From Psychrobacter arcticus 273-4 (lineage in GTDB: Bacteria; Pseudomonadota; Gammaproteobacteria; Pseudomonadales; Moraxellaceae): a DNA stretch of 64,000 nt. The stretch lies in contig NC_007204.1 of NCBI RefSeq assembly GCF_000012305.1, forward strand, positions 806,001-870,000. Direction: 5' to 3'. The notes beneath the pieces are model-generated. The model did not search any database. It saw nothing but the letters and a program-made list of their open reading frames with translations, and was not told the DNA's origin. The translations under genes were made by a program, and so were the position numbers. Numbering within the stretch: the first letter of the stretch is position 1; every line of letters starts with the position of its first letter. Positions 54,046 to 63,113 of this stretch are shown here, piece by piece.

Positions 54046-54984
54046 ATGCAAAAACCAAAAATCGCTTTTATCGATGATGAGCCACGCATTTTACGAAGTT
54101 TAAAAATGCATTTTCGCCAGTCACATGACGTATTTATTACTACCGATGCCGCTGAGCTGATGGAATATGTCAGCACGAATGAGGTACAAGTGGTCATCAG
54201 CGACCAACGTATGCCAGATAAGCAAGGTACGGAAGTATTGAGTGACATCAAAGCGGCCTCACCAAATACTATTCGTATCTTATTAACTGGTTATGCGGAT
54301 CTGAATGCCGTGATGGATTCTGTGAATGAGGGCGAAATTTATCGCTATATCACCAAGCCATGGCAAAATGATGAACTTAAAAAAATCGTTAATAAAGCCA
54401 CAGAAATTGCTCAGCAAACGCAAGAAATTACGCAAAGTACCATTGAAAACAATGCGACTCAAAATCGTATTGATAGTGGTGCTGGTAGCAAGCGCAATAT
54501 ATTAATATTAGATGACGACGAGAGCGTCTATCAGCAAATAAAAAGTCAGTTTAAGAGTGCCTATACCGTGAGTTGGGCCAGTAATCTTGAACAGGCTGCA
54601 AAGTTATTACAAAAAAAACGCTTTGGCGTCACTATTACGGATTCGACGCTTAATAAAGAAAATATTACACCCATCGTTTATGCTTTGAAAAATATCCAGC
54701 CAGATCTGATGGTTCTTATGTTGACTGAATTCAAAGATGCCCATATGGTCATTGATTTAATTAATAAAGGTCAGGTATATCGTTGTCTACCACGGCCGAC
54801 CAACTTCTCTATCATGAGTATCAGTCTGGATCGTGCTTTTGATCATCATGAAAGATTGGTAGAACAGCCGATACTGGCGGCTCGCCATCATGTCGAAGAG
54901 GTGACAGAATCGGAGGCTTTGAATTTTTCTGAAAGACTTAAGGGCTTCTTTGCCAAGTTCAGAGGTTGGCGTATTATTAGATAG
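54046..54984 (+). CDS. Response regulator with two receiver domains and no output domain
   Basis: The 312 residues carry one receiver (1-125) with DDEP, phosphoacceptor Asp53 in VVISDQRMPDK, LLTGYAD and the TKPW lysine. A second receiver-like domain is at about 150-270 (ILILDDDESVYQ, TITDSTLNKE, MLTEFKD). In the second the invariant lysine position reads CLPRP and the site motif is altered, so it may be degenerate. No DNA-binding or enzymatic domain follows; the tail is about 35 basic residues. Output may be by protein contact. It is co-directional and nearly adjacent to the kinase gene. Confidence 0.88.
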   Translation: MQKPKIAFIDDEPRILRSLKMHFRQSHDVFITTDAAELMEYVSTNEVQVVISDQRMPDKQGTEVLSDIKAASPNTIRILLTGYADLNAVMDSVNEGEIYRYITKPWQNDELKKIVNKATEIAQQTQEITQSTIENNATQNRIDSGAGSKRNILILDDDESVYQQIKSQFKSAYTVSWASNLEQAAKLLQKKRFGVTITDSTLNKENITPIVYALKNIQPDLMVLMLTEFKDAHMVIDLINKGQVYRCLPRPTNFSIMSISLDRAFDHHERLVEQPILAARHHVEEVTESEALNFSERLKGFFAKFRGWRIIR

Positions 54985-55012
54985 AATAGGGCAGGCTAAA
55001 CATACTCTGTCC

Positions 55013-55335
55013 ATGGCTTGAATGGCTGACCATGTGGAAGGATAATCGCCTGCTGTTTCAATGAGCATGCAAACGGCTCGTTCTTTAATCTCAGGAGTGT
55101 AGTTTCGTGTTTTCCTCGGGAGTATAGGTTCATTTTTTCATTGTTGTATAGTCGATTCCAAATAAAGTAGATACATCATGTTTTGACGCGGCACTGGTAT
55201 AAATTTTTCTGGCGTGCTGTGCCTGCGCAGACAGAGGCTGCAAAAAATTCATTCCAGTCCCGCTGTATCGTTTTTATACTGGGCTTACTATATTCTTTTA
55301 GAATGTTGAATCTTCGACAATACTGGGGCAGTTTA
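55013..55335 (-). mobile_element. IS3-family remnant (orfA 5' end), interrupted by a subtype 2 repeat
   Basis: The sequence from ATGGCTTGAATGGCTGACCA (55013) matches the orfA start of the remnant at 55996-56554 (products share YTPEIKERAV, IEAAGDYPSTWSAIQA in paralogue form). The paralogue reads TCATTGTCGTATTCTCTCAG here; this copy reads TCATTGTTGTA, then the repeat, then TATTCTTTTAGAATG. The outer end, CTGGGGCAGTTTA (up to 55335), corresponds to the terminal inverted repeat of the paralogue. The transposase is truncated and dead. Confidence 0.85.
55147..55292. repeat. Palindromic TA-flanked repeat, subtype 2, inserted in an IS3 remnant
   Basis: Begins TATAGTCGATTCC and ends GGGCTTACTATA. The pre-insertion site is TTG-TA-TTCTTTT, judged from the paralogue; TA is now found on both sides of TAG...CTA. 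This is a second independent proof of insertion with TA duplication, from a different subtype. Confidence 0.95.
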
Positions 55336-55447
55336 GTTGAAAGCTGCAATTATGTATTACAGATAATTGTGATGATGTCATCAGTCTGTCACATCAAAAA
55401 CCTAGTATAGCGAGTTATAAATTCTTAAGTATAAAATAGTGGGAAAG

Positions 55448-55783
55448 ATGATGCTCGCTACAAAAAAGCAAAGTGATATAGCAGTTAGTCAGCGAAGTTT
55501 TGATGCCATCATGATGTTAGCAATCACTACGGTCGAAGATGATATTGGTAGTGCACCTACTGTTGATACGCTCTTATTTGATGAGGCGCACCAAGCTTAT
55601 TGTGCCGAGCTTTTGCAGAGTATTATTGAATGGCGAGCACAGAACAACCAAAACCGATTATGTGACACCAATGCTGCCCAAAGCTACGCTTATGCTAAGC
55701 GTGAGGCATTGATAAAAGTTGCAGAGATAAAGCTCTATAATGCACTGCATAAGGGCGATTGTATAAACGAGGAGAGGATATAG
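55448..55783 (+). CDS. Small hypothetical protein
   Basis: A 111-residue soluble, mostly helical protein (SQRSFDAIMMLAITTVEDDI, LLFDEAHQAYCAELLQSIIE). GTGGGA lies just ahead of ATGs at 55448 and 55451; a GTG at 55439 is also possible. No family is recognised and there is no signal peptide. It sits between two IS3 remnants, so it may be cargo or a resident gene of the scar island. A terminator hairpin lies about 165 bp downstream. Confidence 0.5.
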   Translation: MMLATKKQSDIAVSQRSFDAIMMLAITTVEDDIGSAPTVDTLLFDEAHQAYCAELLQSIIEWRAQNNQNRLCDTNAAQSYAYAKREALIKVAEIKLYNALHKGDCINEERI

Positions 55784-55947
55784 TGGTATGTTAACCAAGT
55801 TGATAGTTTTATAAAATTCAAAAAAAGTAAAGCAAGGAAGAGCGTGTTTGTCTAAGTGTTATGATATGACTTAACCAACGCCACACTGTATTGTTATATT
55901 TTCTATACTGGTATAAGTTGTAATTAAGTATAGCTAAGTAAGTCCTA

Positions 55948-55983
55948 AACGAAAGATAACTCTCCGGTTCTTTCGTTTTTTTA
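55948..55983 (+). terminator. Terminator downstream of the small hypothetical gene
   Basis: AACGAAAG / CTTTCGTT hairpin followed by TTTTTT. Confidence 0.85.
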
Positions 55984-55995
55984 CGTTGAGGCAAT

Positions 55996-56554
55996 TGAAC
56001 CGCCCCGACTTTATCGGAGGCTAATTTACTTGAGTCAAGCAGTGATGCCTGACAGGATTAAACTATCATAATACCGTCTTTCAAACTCAAAAAGCGACAC
56101 ATAACCATAGGTTGATGGGGCAATCGGTAGGATTCTGCAGATAGGCTCGATCCCCTAATTATCTTTATAATCATCGATAAACTGAACCATTATTTTAGTT
56201 AGCGGTCGAGCTCCGTCTGGGCGAAAAAAGCCGCCGCCTTACGTATGATTTCGTTGGCTTGCTTAAGCTCTCTATTCTCGCGTTCAAGCACTTTGATGCG
56301 CTGTTAGCTTTGCGCTTGTACAACGGCAGGAATGGTTTGCTCTATGTGCTTTTTATGCCATGAACGCAGGGTTTCAGGCGTGCAGCCAATCTTTGACGCT
56401 ATGGCTTGAATGGCTGACCATGTGGAAGGATAATCGCCTGCTGCTTCAATCAGCATGCGAACGGCTCGTTCTTTAATCTCGGGAGTGTAGTTTCGTGTTT
56501 TCATTGTCGTATTCTCTCAGAATGTTGAGTCTCCGACAATACCGGGGCGGTTCA
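55996..56554 (-). mobile_element. IS3-family element, internally deleted, truncating hsdR
   Basis: Inverted ends TGAACCGCCCCG (55996) and its complement CGGGGCGGTTCA (ending 56554) bound a 559-bp remnant. Minus-strand orfA (from 56504) reads MKTRNYTPEIKERAVRMLIE and the HTH IGCTPETLRSWHKKH, then meets an internal stop after VVQAQS. Beyond it [20 protein letters not shown] and the orfB start FIDDYKDN-stop-GIEPICRILPIAPSTY follow, and the rest of orfB is missing. A complete IS of this type is about 1.2 kb. The flanks (CAAT and GAGC) do not match, so no target duplication survives, in keeping with an adjacent deletion. Confidence 0.88.
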
Positions 56555-57966
56555 GAGCGTGCGAGGAAGGCTCAACCTTATCTGAAAGTGATAAGAAAAA
56601 AGTCATGCCTATGGAGCGCGTCAAGATGATTATGACTCGTAACAAGGATGATGAAAAAGGCATGTGGGACAATCTCGGTAATAAAGACTACCGCAAAGAG
56701 CTGGATAAGCAATTTAAGAATGACAAATCTAACTTCAAGATAGCCATCGTCGTCGATATGTGGCTCACAGGCTTTGACGTGCCATTTCTCGATACCATCT
56801 ACATTGATAAACCGCTGCAAAAGCACAGCCTGATTCAAACCATCTCACGGGTCAACCGTAAGTTCGAAGGCAAAGAAAGCGGCTTAGTGGTTGATTACAT
56901 TGGCATCAAAAAGCAGATGAACCTTGCGCTCTCGCACTATACGGGCGGTCAGATTCAAAACCTAGAAGATATCCAAAAGTCAGTCGTGGTAGTGAAAGAC
57001 CACTTAGACCTACTGGATACGGTCTATCATAAGTTTGACTCTAGTCTTTACTTCAACGGCACGCCACTAGAGCAGCTCAATTGCTTAAACGCGGCGGCTG
57101 ACTTTGCCCTGCAATCCAAAAAGCTAGAAAAGCGTTTTATGGATTTAGCCAAGCGTCTTAAGTCTGCCTATGATATTTGCGTGGGTAGTGAAGCGCTCAC
57201 CAAAGCGCATAAAGACAAAATTCATTACTACTTAGCTATTCGTACCATCATCTTTAAAATCACCACTGGCGGCGCGCCTGACGTTGAACAGATGAACCAA
57301 AAGGTACGTGATCTGGTAAAAGATGCGCTAATGAGTGATGGTGTTGAAGAAATATTCAAGCTGGGTGATAACACCGACGGTGAGATCGATATCTTCGATG
57401 AAGACTACTTAGCCAAGCTTGAGGTGATTAAGCAGCCCAATACCAAGTTAGAGCTGCTACAACAGCTACTCGCAAAAGCCATTGGTGAGCTGAAAAAAAC
57501 CAACAAGGTAAAGGGTGTCGATTTCAGTAAAAAAATGAATGCGCTCGTTGAGAAGTATAACGACCGCGCCGAGCAAGACATACTGCGCGCTGAAGTCATT
57601 GGCGACTTCTCTGATGAGATCATCAAGCTGTATCACGAGCTACGCGAAGAGATGGCGTCGTTTGGCAAGATGGGTATCGACTTTGAAGAAAAAGCATTTT
57701 ATGACATCTTGCTGTCACTGGCGCATAAGTATGATTTTACCTATCCAGAAGCTAAGCTGATTGAGCTGTCCAAAGAGGTGAAAAAGCTCATCGATGAGAA
57801 GGCTAAATACACTGACTGGAATAAGCGTGATGACATCAAAGCGGAGCTACAGTTTGACCTGATGGTATTGCTCGATGAATGGGGTTATCCACCTGTTGAC
57901 TCAAAAGAGGTCTATAAAGAGATATTTGAGCAGGCTGAGAATTTTAAGAGGAGTAGGGTGGTTTAG
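56555..57966 (+). pseudogene. hsdR: Type I restriction enzyme HsdR, C-terminal half only
   Basis: The frame is open from the IS3 end and encodes ACEEGSTLSESDKKK then the helicase segment FKIAIVVDMWLTGFDVPFLD and IQTISRVNRKFEGKESGLVVDYIG. The C-terminal assembly domain of the EcoR124-type R subunit follows. Some 470 residues remain of about 1,000; the nuclease domain, Walker A and DEAD-box motor are missing, as are hsdM and hsdS. The IS3 remnant sits exactly at the 5' break. Since the surviving frame is intact for 470 codons, the truncation is probably recent. Any product from an internal ATG (56605) could not cut DNA. Confidence 0.9.
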
Positions 57967-57993
57967 TTATACTCATACTCATACATAATTTAG

Positions 57994-58131
57994 TATAGTC
58001 GGTGAAAAGTAATATCGATACGACACGTACTACTGGTGCAAATTTTTCTTGCTTGCTGTGCCTACGCAGACAGAGGCTGCAAAAAATTTACATCAGCAAT
58101 ACTGTAGCGACTTTAAAGTATTTCAACTATA
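57994..58131. repeat. Palindromic TA-flanked repeat, subtype 1, at the edge of an IS3 remnant
   Basis: Reverse orientation; begins TATAGTCGGTGAAAAG and ends TTTCAACTATA, with TA on both flanks. The right flank is the orfB remnant of the next element, cut at TTEGWLY; removing the repeat gives GWLY-stop, so orfB was already truncated or lost its end with the insertion. Confidence 0.93.
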
Positions 58132-58860
58132 CAACCAGCCTTCGGTGGTCCAGATATAGGTAATATTTCCAACCCAAGCTTGATTTGGCTGATCGAATTT
58201 GAAATTTTGTTTCAGCTCGTTTTTAAATACTGGCTTATTGTGTTCACTATTTGTTGTCACTTTATATTTCTTTTTATAACGGACCCAAACACCCGCGTCT
58301 TTCATTAATTGAGCTGTTTTTCAACGTCCAACCGGAAAACTTAATGCATTTAATTTTTTCTGTATTCTACGGCTGCCGTAAGTGTGATCACTGGCCTCTG
58401 ATATTTTTTGTATCACTTCAATCATGTCGCCATCATCGGGTGCGAACTTTTTCGCTCCAGAACGCTTTAAGTAACTGTAATAATTACGGATTTTCACACC
58501 AATTAAAGGGCAGATGACACTCACAGGCCAGGTCTTCTTATGCTCAGTAATAAACGAATACTTTATTTCGTTTCTTCTTTAAGTTGACGCATTTCTAATT
58601 GTTCAGGCGTTAATTTGCCATTACCTCTAAAGGCGAGCCCATCATCGTTTTCTGCCTCTCGAATCCATTTACCAAGTAGTCCAGGGCTAACACCAAGGTT
58701 TCTAGCTGCTTCCGCTTTGTTGTAGCCTTGCTCATTAACGAGCGATATTGCATCTAATTTAAATTCTTTTGAATATTTTTTACGTGTTGTCATTCTATTT
58801 CTCCAATTAAGCTTATTATGTCTTAACTGGGGTGTGTGAATTTAGTTGACCACGTCACTA
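58132..58860 (-). mobile_element. IS3-family element remnant (orfA and broken orfB)
   Basis: OrfA (58563-58793, minus strand) is nearly complete, with a transposase helix-turn-helix (KYSKEFKLDAISLVNEQGYN, AEAARNLGVSPGLLGKWI), stopping at QLKEETK. OrfB is broken into a 5' piece (58321-58524: IKIRNYYSYLKRSGAKKF type sequence, HTYGSRRIQKKLNAL) and, after a stop, another piece (58132-58320: VWVRYKKKYKVTTNSEHN, FDQPNQAWVGNITYIWT). The DDE catalytic core beyond TYIWTTEGWLY is missing. It is a different IS3 group from the remnants at 55-56.5 kb. The outer end lies near 58840-58860 (CACACACCCCAGTTAAGAC on the minus strand). Confidence 0.88.
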
Positions 58861-58963
58861 TCTTGTGGCGGGCAATGTCTATGCCTGAATCACAAACTGT
58901 TTGATAAGAAAAACCAGTGTTATACCGTAAAGTGAGCTGATTTAATCTCAAAAAATAAGCAAA

Positions 58964-58990
58964 AAAACCCCAGCTATTAACTGGGGTTTT
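58964..58990. terminator. Terminator after betT
   Basis: AAAACCCCAG / CTGGGGTTTT around CTATTAA, about 80 bp beyond the betT stop on the minus strand, with T-runs on both strands. Confidence 0.9.
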
Positions 58991-59067
58991 ACTTTCTCAT
59001 ATAAAATTTACGCTACATTAGACAACATGATGATAGCTTGCTAACGGTCGTTAAATTTTTAAGTTAG

Positions 59068-61113
59068 TTACCGTTCTAAATGTAAATACTGCATATGACG
59101 CTCATACTGGTTAAGAATATCGACCAATACTTGCTCTTTACTATAGCCAACCAAATCGTACTCTTGCGACCCATCACTCAAGAAGACTTCAGCTCTATAA
59201 TAATATTCGGCAAGTTTGCTTGACGTATTAAGCGTAAAGTTAGGTCGCTCAGCTTTCACCAAATTGACTTCATAAATAAAGTCATCTTGATCGCCATGGC
59301 CGACTTGTAGTTTCAGACCTTCTATTTGCACACTTTCTTGGTCCTTACCTTGATCGATATCTTGACCAATATGCTCAGGATTTCGGACGACCAAAGCTGT
59401 TTTGAGTCCACCTGCTCTTAGCTCGCTTTCAACGTCAGTCATGGCTGGCAATACGATAGTCTGTAAAAAATGCTCAACTTGTGCATGTTTAGGAAAGCTG
59501 ACAATACGTTGCAAGCGTGCTTTCCAGCTTTTGCCATTATCCAGCACATTAGCCGTACCTATCGTACTCGCTTTACGCTTGTTACCCTCTTCTTTCAGCG
59601 ATTTCCACATGGCTATCATATAGAGCACTAAGATAACTGAGAAAGGCAATCCTGCTATAACAGACACTGATTGCAATGAGGAAAACCCGCCAGCAAATAG
59701 TAAGCCTAGCGTGATAAGACCGGTCGCTGCTGCCCAAAACAACCGTAACCATACGGGTGCATCAACACCATTAATCAGCCCTCTTGAGCTCAGATTGGCC
59801 AATACTAAAGCACCTGAGTCGGCTGATGTGATAAAGAATACCAAACCTATGATGACGCCTACAAGAGACAGCACATCACTGTACGGATAGTACTCAAATA
59901 ATGCAAACAGACCCATGGCAGCATCGTTAACCGCGACCTCACCAAGCTCAGTGGCACCATTAGCAACCAATTCTATCGCTGAATTACCAAAGATAGAAAA
60001 CCAAGCAAAGATGAAACCCAGTGGAATAAACATCACGCCAAAGACGAACTCGCGTAAGGTACGGCCACGGCTGATACGTGCGATAAACAAGCCAACGAAA
60101 GGCGCCCATGCAACCCACCATGCCCAGAAAAATACCGTCCAGCCTGACTTCCATTCGGCACCAGCAGCACCATCGTAAGCATAGACATCAAAAGTCTTGG
60201 CAACGATCGTTTGGAAATATTGACCCACGCTTTGGGTGAATGTATTAAGCAGATAAACCGTGTTGCCCATTACCAATATGGCAACCAGAAATAATATAGC
60301 CGCAAGCATATTGAATTCAGACAGGCGACGCACGCCTCTCTCAACACCCGTCATTGCTGATATTGCAGCCGCCACAACAACGCAAACGATGATAATGGTC
60401 TGAACCATTTTACTCGATTCGATACCGAACACATGCGTCAGTCCCGCATTAGCTTGTAGGACACCAATGCCCAAACTGGTCGCAATCCCCATTAGCGTAC
60501 ATACCACGCCAAAGGTATCGATACCATCACCTAGCCAGCCTTTAATTAAGCGCTCGCCAAAGATTGGGGTTAAGGGAGATCGGAGCGCCAGAGGCATATT
60601 TTTGCGATAAGCAAAGTATGCCAACGCCATACCGATCAGTGCATAAATGCCCCAACCATGCAGACCCCAATGTAAGAACGTTTGGGCGACGGCTTGGCGC
60701 ATGGCCTCTTCACTTGCCGGCGCAAGTCCAGCATGTGGCGTGAGGTAATGCATCAAAGGCTCGGAGGCACCAAAGAACAATAAGTCGATGCCAATACCCG
60801 CTGAGAACAGCATGGCTGCCCATGCTAAAAAGGGAAATTGCGCCTTTTCATGGTCTTGACCGAGCTTGATATCACCATATTTAGAGAATCCAACGAACAA
60901 GGCAAAAATACTATAAGCGGCGACTACCAACATGTAATACCAGCCGAAGCTCTCTGATACCCACGCCATGCCAGCGCCGAGCAAAGCCCCACTGTAAGTT
61001 GGAAAAACAATGGTCCAAATGATTAATAAAATAGAAATAACAGCTGAGCCTATAAACACTGTTTTGTTTAGACTCATGGTTTGTGTTGTATCCTCGGAAG
61101 GCGAGCTATACAT
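59068..61113 (-). CDS. betT: BCCT-family choline transporter BetT
   Basis: Takes up choline, the precursor of the compatible solute glycine betaine. The 681 residues have twelve predicted transmembrane helices (about 17-500), with the BCCT glycine-rich block AGIGIDLLFFGASEPLMHY and the tryptophan-rich segment FFWAWWVAWAPFVGLFIARI. A hydrophilic C-terminal domain of about 170 residues follows, as in BetT proteins where it senses osmolarity. The ATG at 61113 has GAGG 6 bases before it; an in-frame TTG at 61125 is rejected. It follows betB and betA on the same strand. Confidence 0.93.
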   Translation of the reverse strand: MYSSPSEDTTQTMSLNKTVFIGSAVISILLIIWTIVFPTYSGALLGAGMAWVSESFGWYYMLVVAAYSIFALFVGFSKYGDIKLGQDHEKAQFPFLAWAAMLFSAGIGIDLLFFGASEPLMHYLTPHAGLAPASEEAMRQAVAQTFLHWGLHGWGIYALIGMALAYFAYRKNMPLALRSPLTPIFGERLIKGWLGDGIDTFGVVCTLMGIATSLGIGVLQANAGLTHVFGIESSKMVQTIIIVCVVVAAAISAMTGVERGVRRLSEFNMLAAILFLVAILVMGNTVYLLNTFTQSVGQYFQTIVAKTFDVYAYDGAAGAEWKSGWTVFFWAWWVAWAPFVGLFIARISRGRTLREFVFGVMFIPLGFIFAWFSIFGNSAIELVANGATELGEVAVNDAAMGLFALFEYYPYSDVLSLVGVIIGLVFFITSADSGALVLANLSSRGLINGVDAPVWLRLFWAAATGLITLGLLFAGGFSSLQSVSVIAGLPFSVILVLYMIAMWKSLKEEGNKRKASTIGTANVLDNGKSWKARLQRIVSFPKHAQVEHFLQTIVLPAMTDVESELRAGGLKTALVVRNPEHIGQDIDQGKDQESVQIEGLKLQVGHGDQDDFIYEVNLVKAERPNFTLNTSSKLAEYYYRAEVFLSDGSQEYDLVGYSKEQVLVDILNQYERHMQYLHLER

Positions 61114-61149
61114 AAAAGACCTCAATAGGTAAAGTTAACTACATTCAGG

Positions 61150-61199
61150 TATTACCTTGTGCGCCGCAATATTTCAACTTTGTAGCGAACAAGGTAATA
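61150..61199. promoter_or_regulatory. 11-bp inverted repeat upstream of betT
   Basis: TATTACCTTGT (61150-61160) and ACAAGGTAATA (61189-61199) are exact complements, 28 bases apart, 37-86 bp before the betT start. It could be a regulator site (for example BetI) or an RNA structure; which one is not clear from sequence. Confidence 0.45.
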
Positions 61200-61249
61200 A
61201 CAATCAGTAGAGCATTAATAATGTCGTTGTTTTAAAAGGTTGGTGTTTA

Positions 61250-61335
61250 TCGAGCAGAACCTTTTATCGAGCAGAACCTTTTATCGAGCAGAACCTTTTA
61301 TCGAGCAGAACCTTTTATCGAGTAGAACTGTTATT
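61250..61335. repeat. 17-bp tandem repeat overlapping the end of betA
   Basis: The unit CGAGCAGAACCTTTTAT occurs at 61251, 61268, 61285 and 61302, then a changed copy at 61319 (CGAGTAGAACTGTTAT) and a worn one (TGAGCAGGG) that lies within the last betA codons. Spacing is exactly 17 bases. Confidence 0.95.
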
Positions 61336-63031
61336 GAGCAGGGCTATAATCCCGCATTGGCTCCGCTCTGAGTGGCGCGCCATTCGCAACGTAATAATCT
61401 ACGGTTGAACGGGGCAGCTGTACGCCTCTCATTTTATCGACAATTTTTTCTGCCATCATAATGGTGGTCGCGTTGAGATTACCACTGATGATGTTGGGCA
61501 TAATGGAGGCATCCACTACTCGCAGGCTCTCAATGCCATGTACCAGCCCTTCGCCATTAACCACTGCATCTTTGTGCTCGCCCATCGCACATGTGCACGA
61601 CGGATGATAAGCGGTCTCGCTGTTTTCACGAACGTAGTCGTCTAACTGCTCGTCAGTCACCAAGTCTTCACTAGGAGAGATGGCACGGCCACGGTACGGA
61701 TCAAGTGCAGGTTGATGCATAATTTCACGAGTGATGCGCATTGCTGCACGGAACTCACGCCAATCTTGATCATGAGACATATAATTAAACAAGATACTAG
61801 GATGGGCACTTGGATCGCGCGAGGTCAGCTTCACGCGGCCACGACTTGGTGAACGCAATGAGCCAACATGCGCCTGAAAGCTATGAGAATCACTGGCACT
61901 GCGGCCATCATAACGAACCGCAAGTGGTAAGAAATGATACTGGATGTTTGGATGGGTAAACGTCTCATCGGTACGGATAAAACCGCCCCCTTCAAACTGA
62001 TTGGATGCGCCAAGGCCAGTACCCTTGAATAACCATTCTGCACCAATAGCGGGCTTATTCCACCATTTATTGGCAGGAGCAATCGAGACCGGTTGGGTAC
62101 ATTCATACTGCATATACAGCTCTAAATGGTCTTGTAAATTGTTGCCCACGCCTGGTAAATCTAACACCACTGGCACACCCAACTCTTTAAGCCACTGTTC
62201 AGGGCCAATGCCTGAACGCTGGAGCAGTTGCGGCGAAGCAATCGCGCCAGAGGACACAATCACTTCACGAGAGGCATAAAAATTCTTGGTCTGACCGCCG
62301 TGCTCGACCTTAACGCCAATGGCACGTTTGCCATCAAACAAAATCACATCGGTCAATGCACCCGTCAAAATCGTCAGGTTGCTGCGCGGCTTGGCCTGGT
62401 CAAGATAGCCTCGTGCGGTTGACGCACGGCGACCATTTGGCGTGACAAAACGATCCATCGGGCCAAAACCTTCTTGCTGATAGCCGTTTAAATCTTCGGT
62501 GCTCGGGTAGCCGGCTTGCACACCCGCTTCAATCATAGCTTGAAACAGCGGGTTAACCCCCGGTTTTGAGGTGGTCATCTCAACAGGGCCGCCCACGCCA
62601 TGATAGTCATTCTCGCCCGCATCACGGTTTTCTAGCTTTTTAAAATAAGGCAGACAATCTGAATAGGTCCAGTCCTCTAGCCCTTCTATTTTGGCCCAAT
62701 CGTCAAAATCCAAGGCATTGCCGCGGATATAGCACATCCCATTAATTAGGGAGGAGCCACCAAGCCCTTTACCGCGACCACAGTCCATGACACGGTTATT
62801 CATATAAGGCTCGGGGTCGGTTTTGTAGCCCCAGTTATAAGTAGTGCCTTGCAATGGCATTGCCAAAGCAGCTGGCATTTGGGTGCGAAAGTCGAGACGA
62901 TGATCTGGACGACCGGCCTCTAGTAGCAGTACGTTAATATCGTCATCTTCGGTCAAGCGTGTGGCCAGCACATTGCCTGCTGACCCTGCGCCAACGATGA
63001 TGTAGTCAAACTCAGGTAATGTTGATGACAT
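61331..63031 (-). CDS. betA: Choline dehydrogenase
   Basis: A membrane-associated FAD enzyme of the GMC family that oxidises choline to betaine aldehyde (and on to glycine betaine). The ADP-binding motif [13 protein letters not shown], the GMC signature [14 protein letters not shown], a C-terminal histidine in [12 protein letters not shown] and the Asn in [11 protein letters not shown] are present. The ATG at 63031 ([14 protein letters not shown]) is preferred over one at 63043 because GGAT lies 7 bases upstream and it fits the E. coli N-terminus. The 566 residues compare with 556 in E. coli. The stop codon falls within a 17-bp repeat array. Confidence 0.96.
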   Translation of the reverse strand: MSSTLPEFDYIIVGAGSAGNVLATRLTEDDDINVLLLEAGRPDHRLDFRTQMPAALAMPLQGTTYNWGYKTDPEPYMNNRVMDCGRGKGLGGSSLINGMCYIRGNALDFDDWAKIEGLEDWTYSDCLPYFKKLENRDAGENDYHGVGGPVEMTTSKPGVNPLFQAMIEAGVQAGYPSTEDLNGYQQEGFGPMDRFVTPNGRRASTARGYLDQAKPRSNLTILTGALTDVILFDGKRAIGVKVEHGGQTKNFYASREVIVSSGAIASPQLLQRSGIGPEQWLKELGVPVVLDLPGVGNNLQDHLELYMQYECTQPVSIAPANKWWNKPAIGAEWLFKGTGLGASNQFEGGGFIRTDETFTHPNIQYHFLPLAVRYDGRSASDSHSFQAHVGSLRSPSRGRVKLTSRDPSAHPSILFNYMSHDQDWREFRAAMRITREIMHQPALDPYRGRAISPSEDLVTDEQLDDYVRENSETAYHPSCTCAMGEHKDAVVNGEGLVHGIESLRVVDASIMPNIISGNLNATTIMMAEKIVDKMRGVQLPRSTVDYYVANGAPLRAEPMRDYSPAQ

Positions 63032-63113
63032 AAAAATATCCATAATAGTAAAGTGTATACGTTAGATAAACGCTAAAAATCGAGCCGTAAAAACCAAGTA
63101 TTAAACCGAGGCT

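Noticed and set aside
61250-61335. Possible CRISPR array
   Set aside because: Units are directly adjacent 17-bp repeats with no spacers, so this is a simple tandem repeat.
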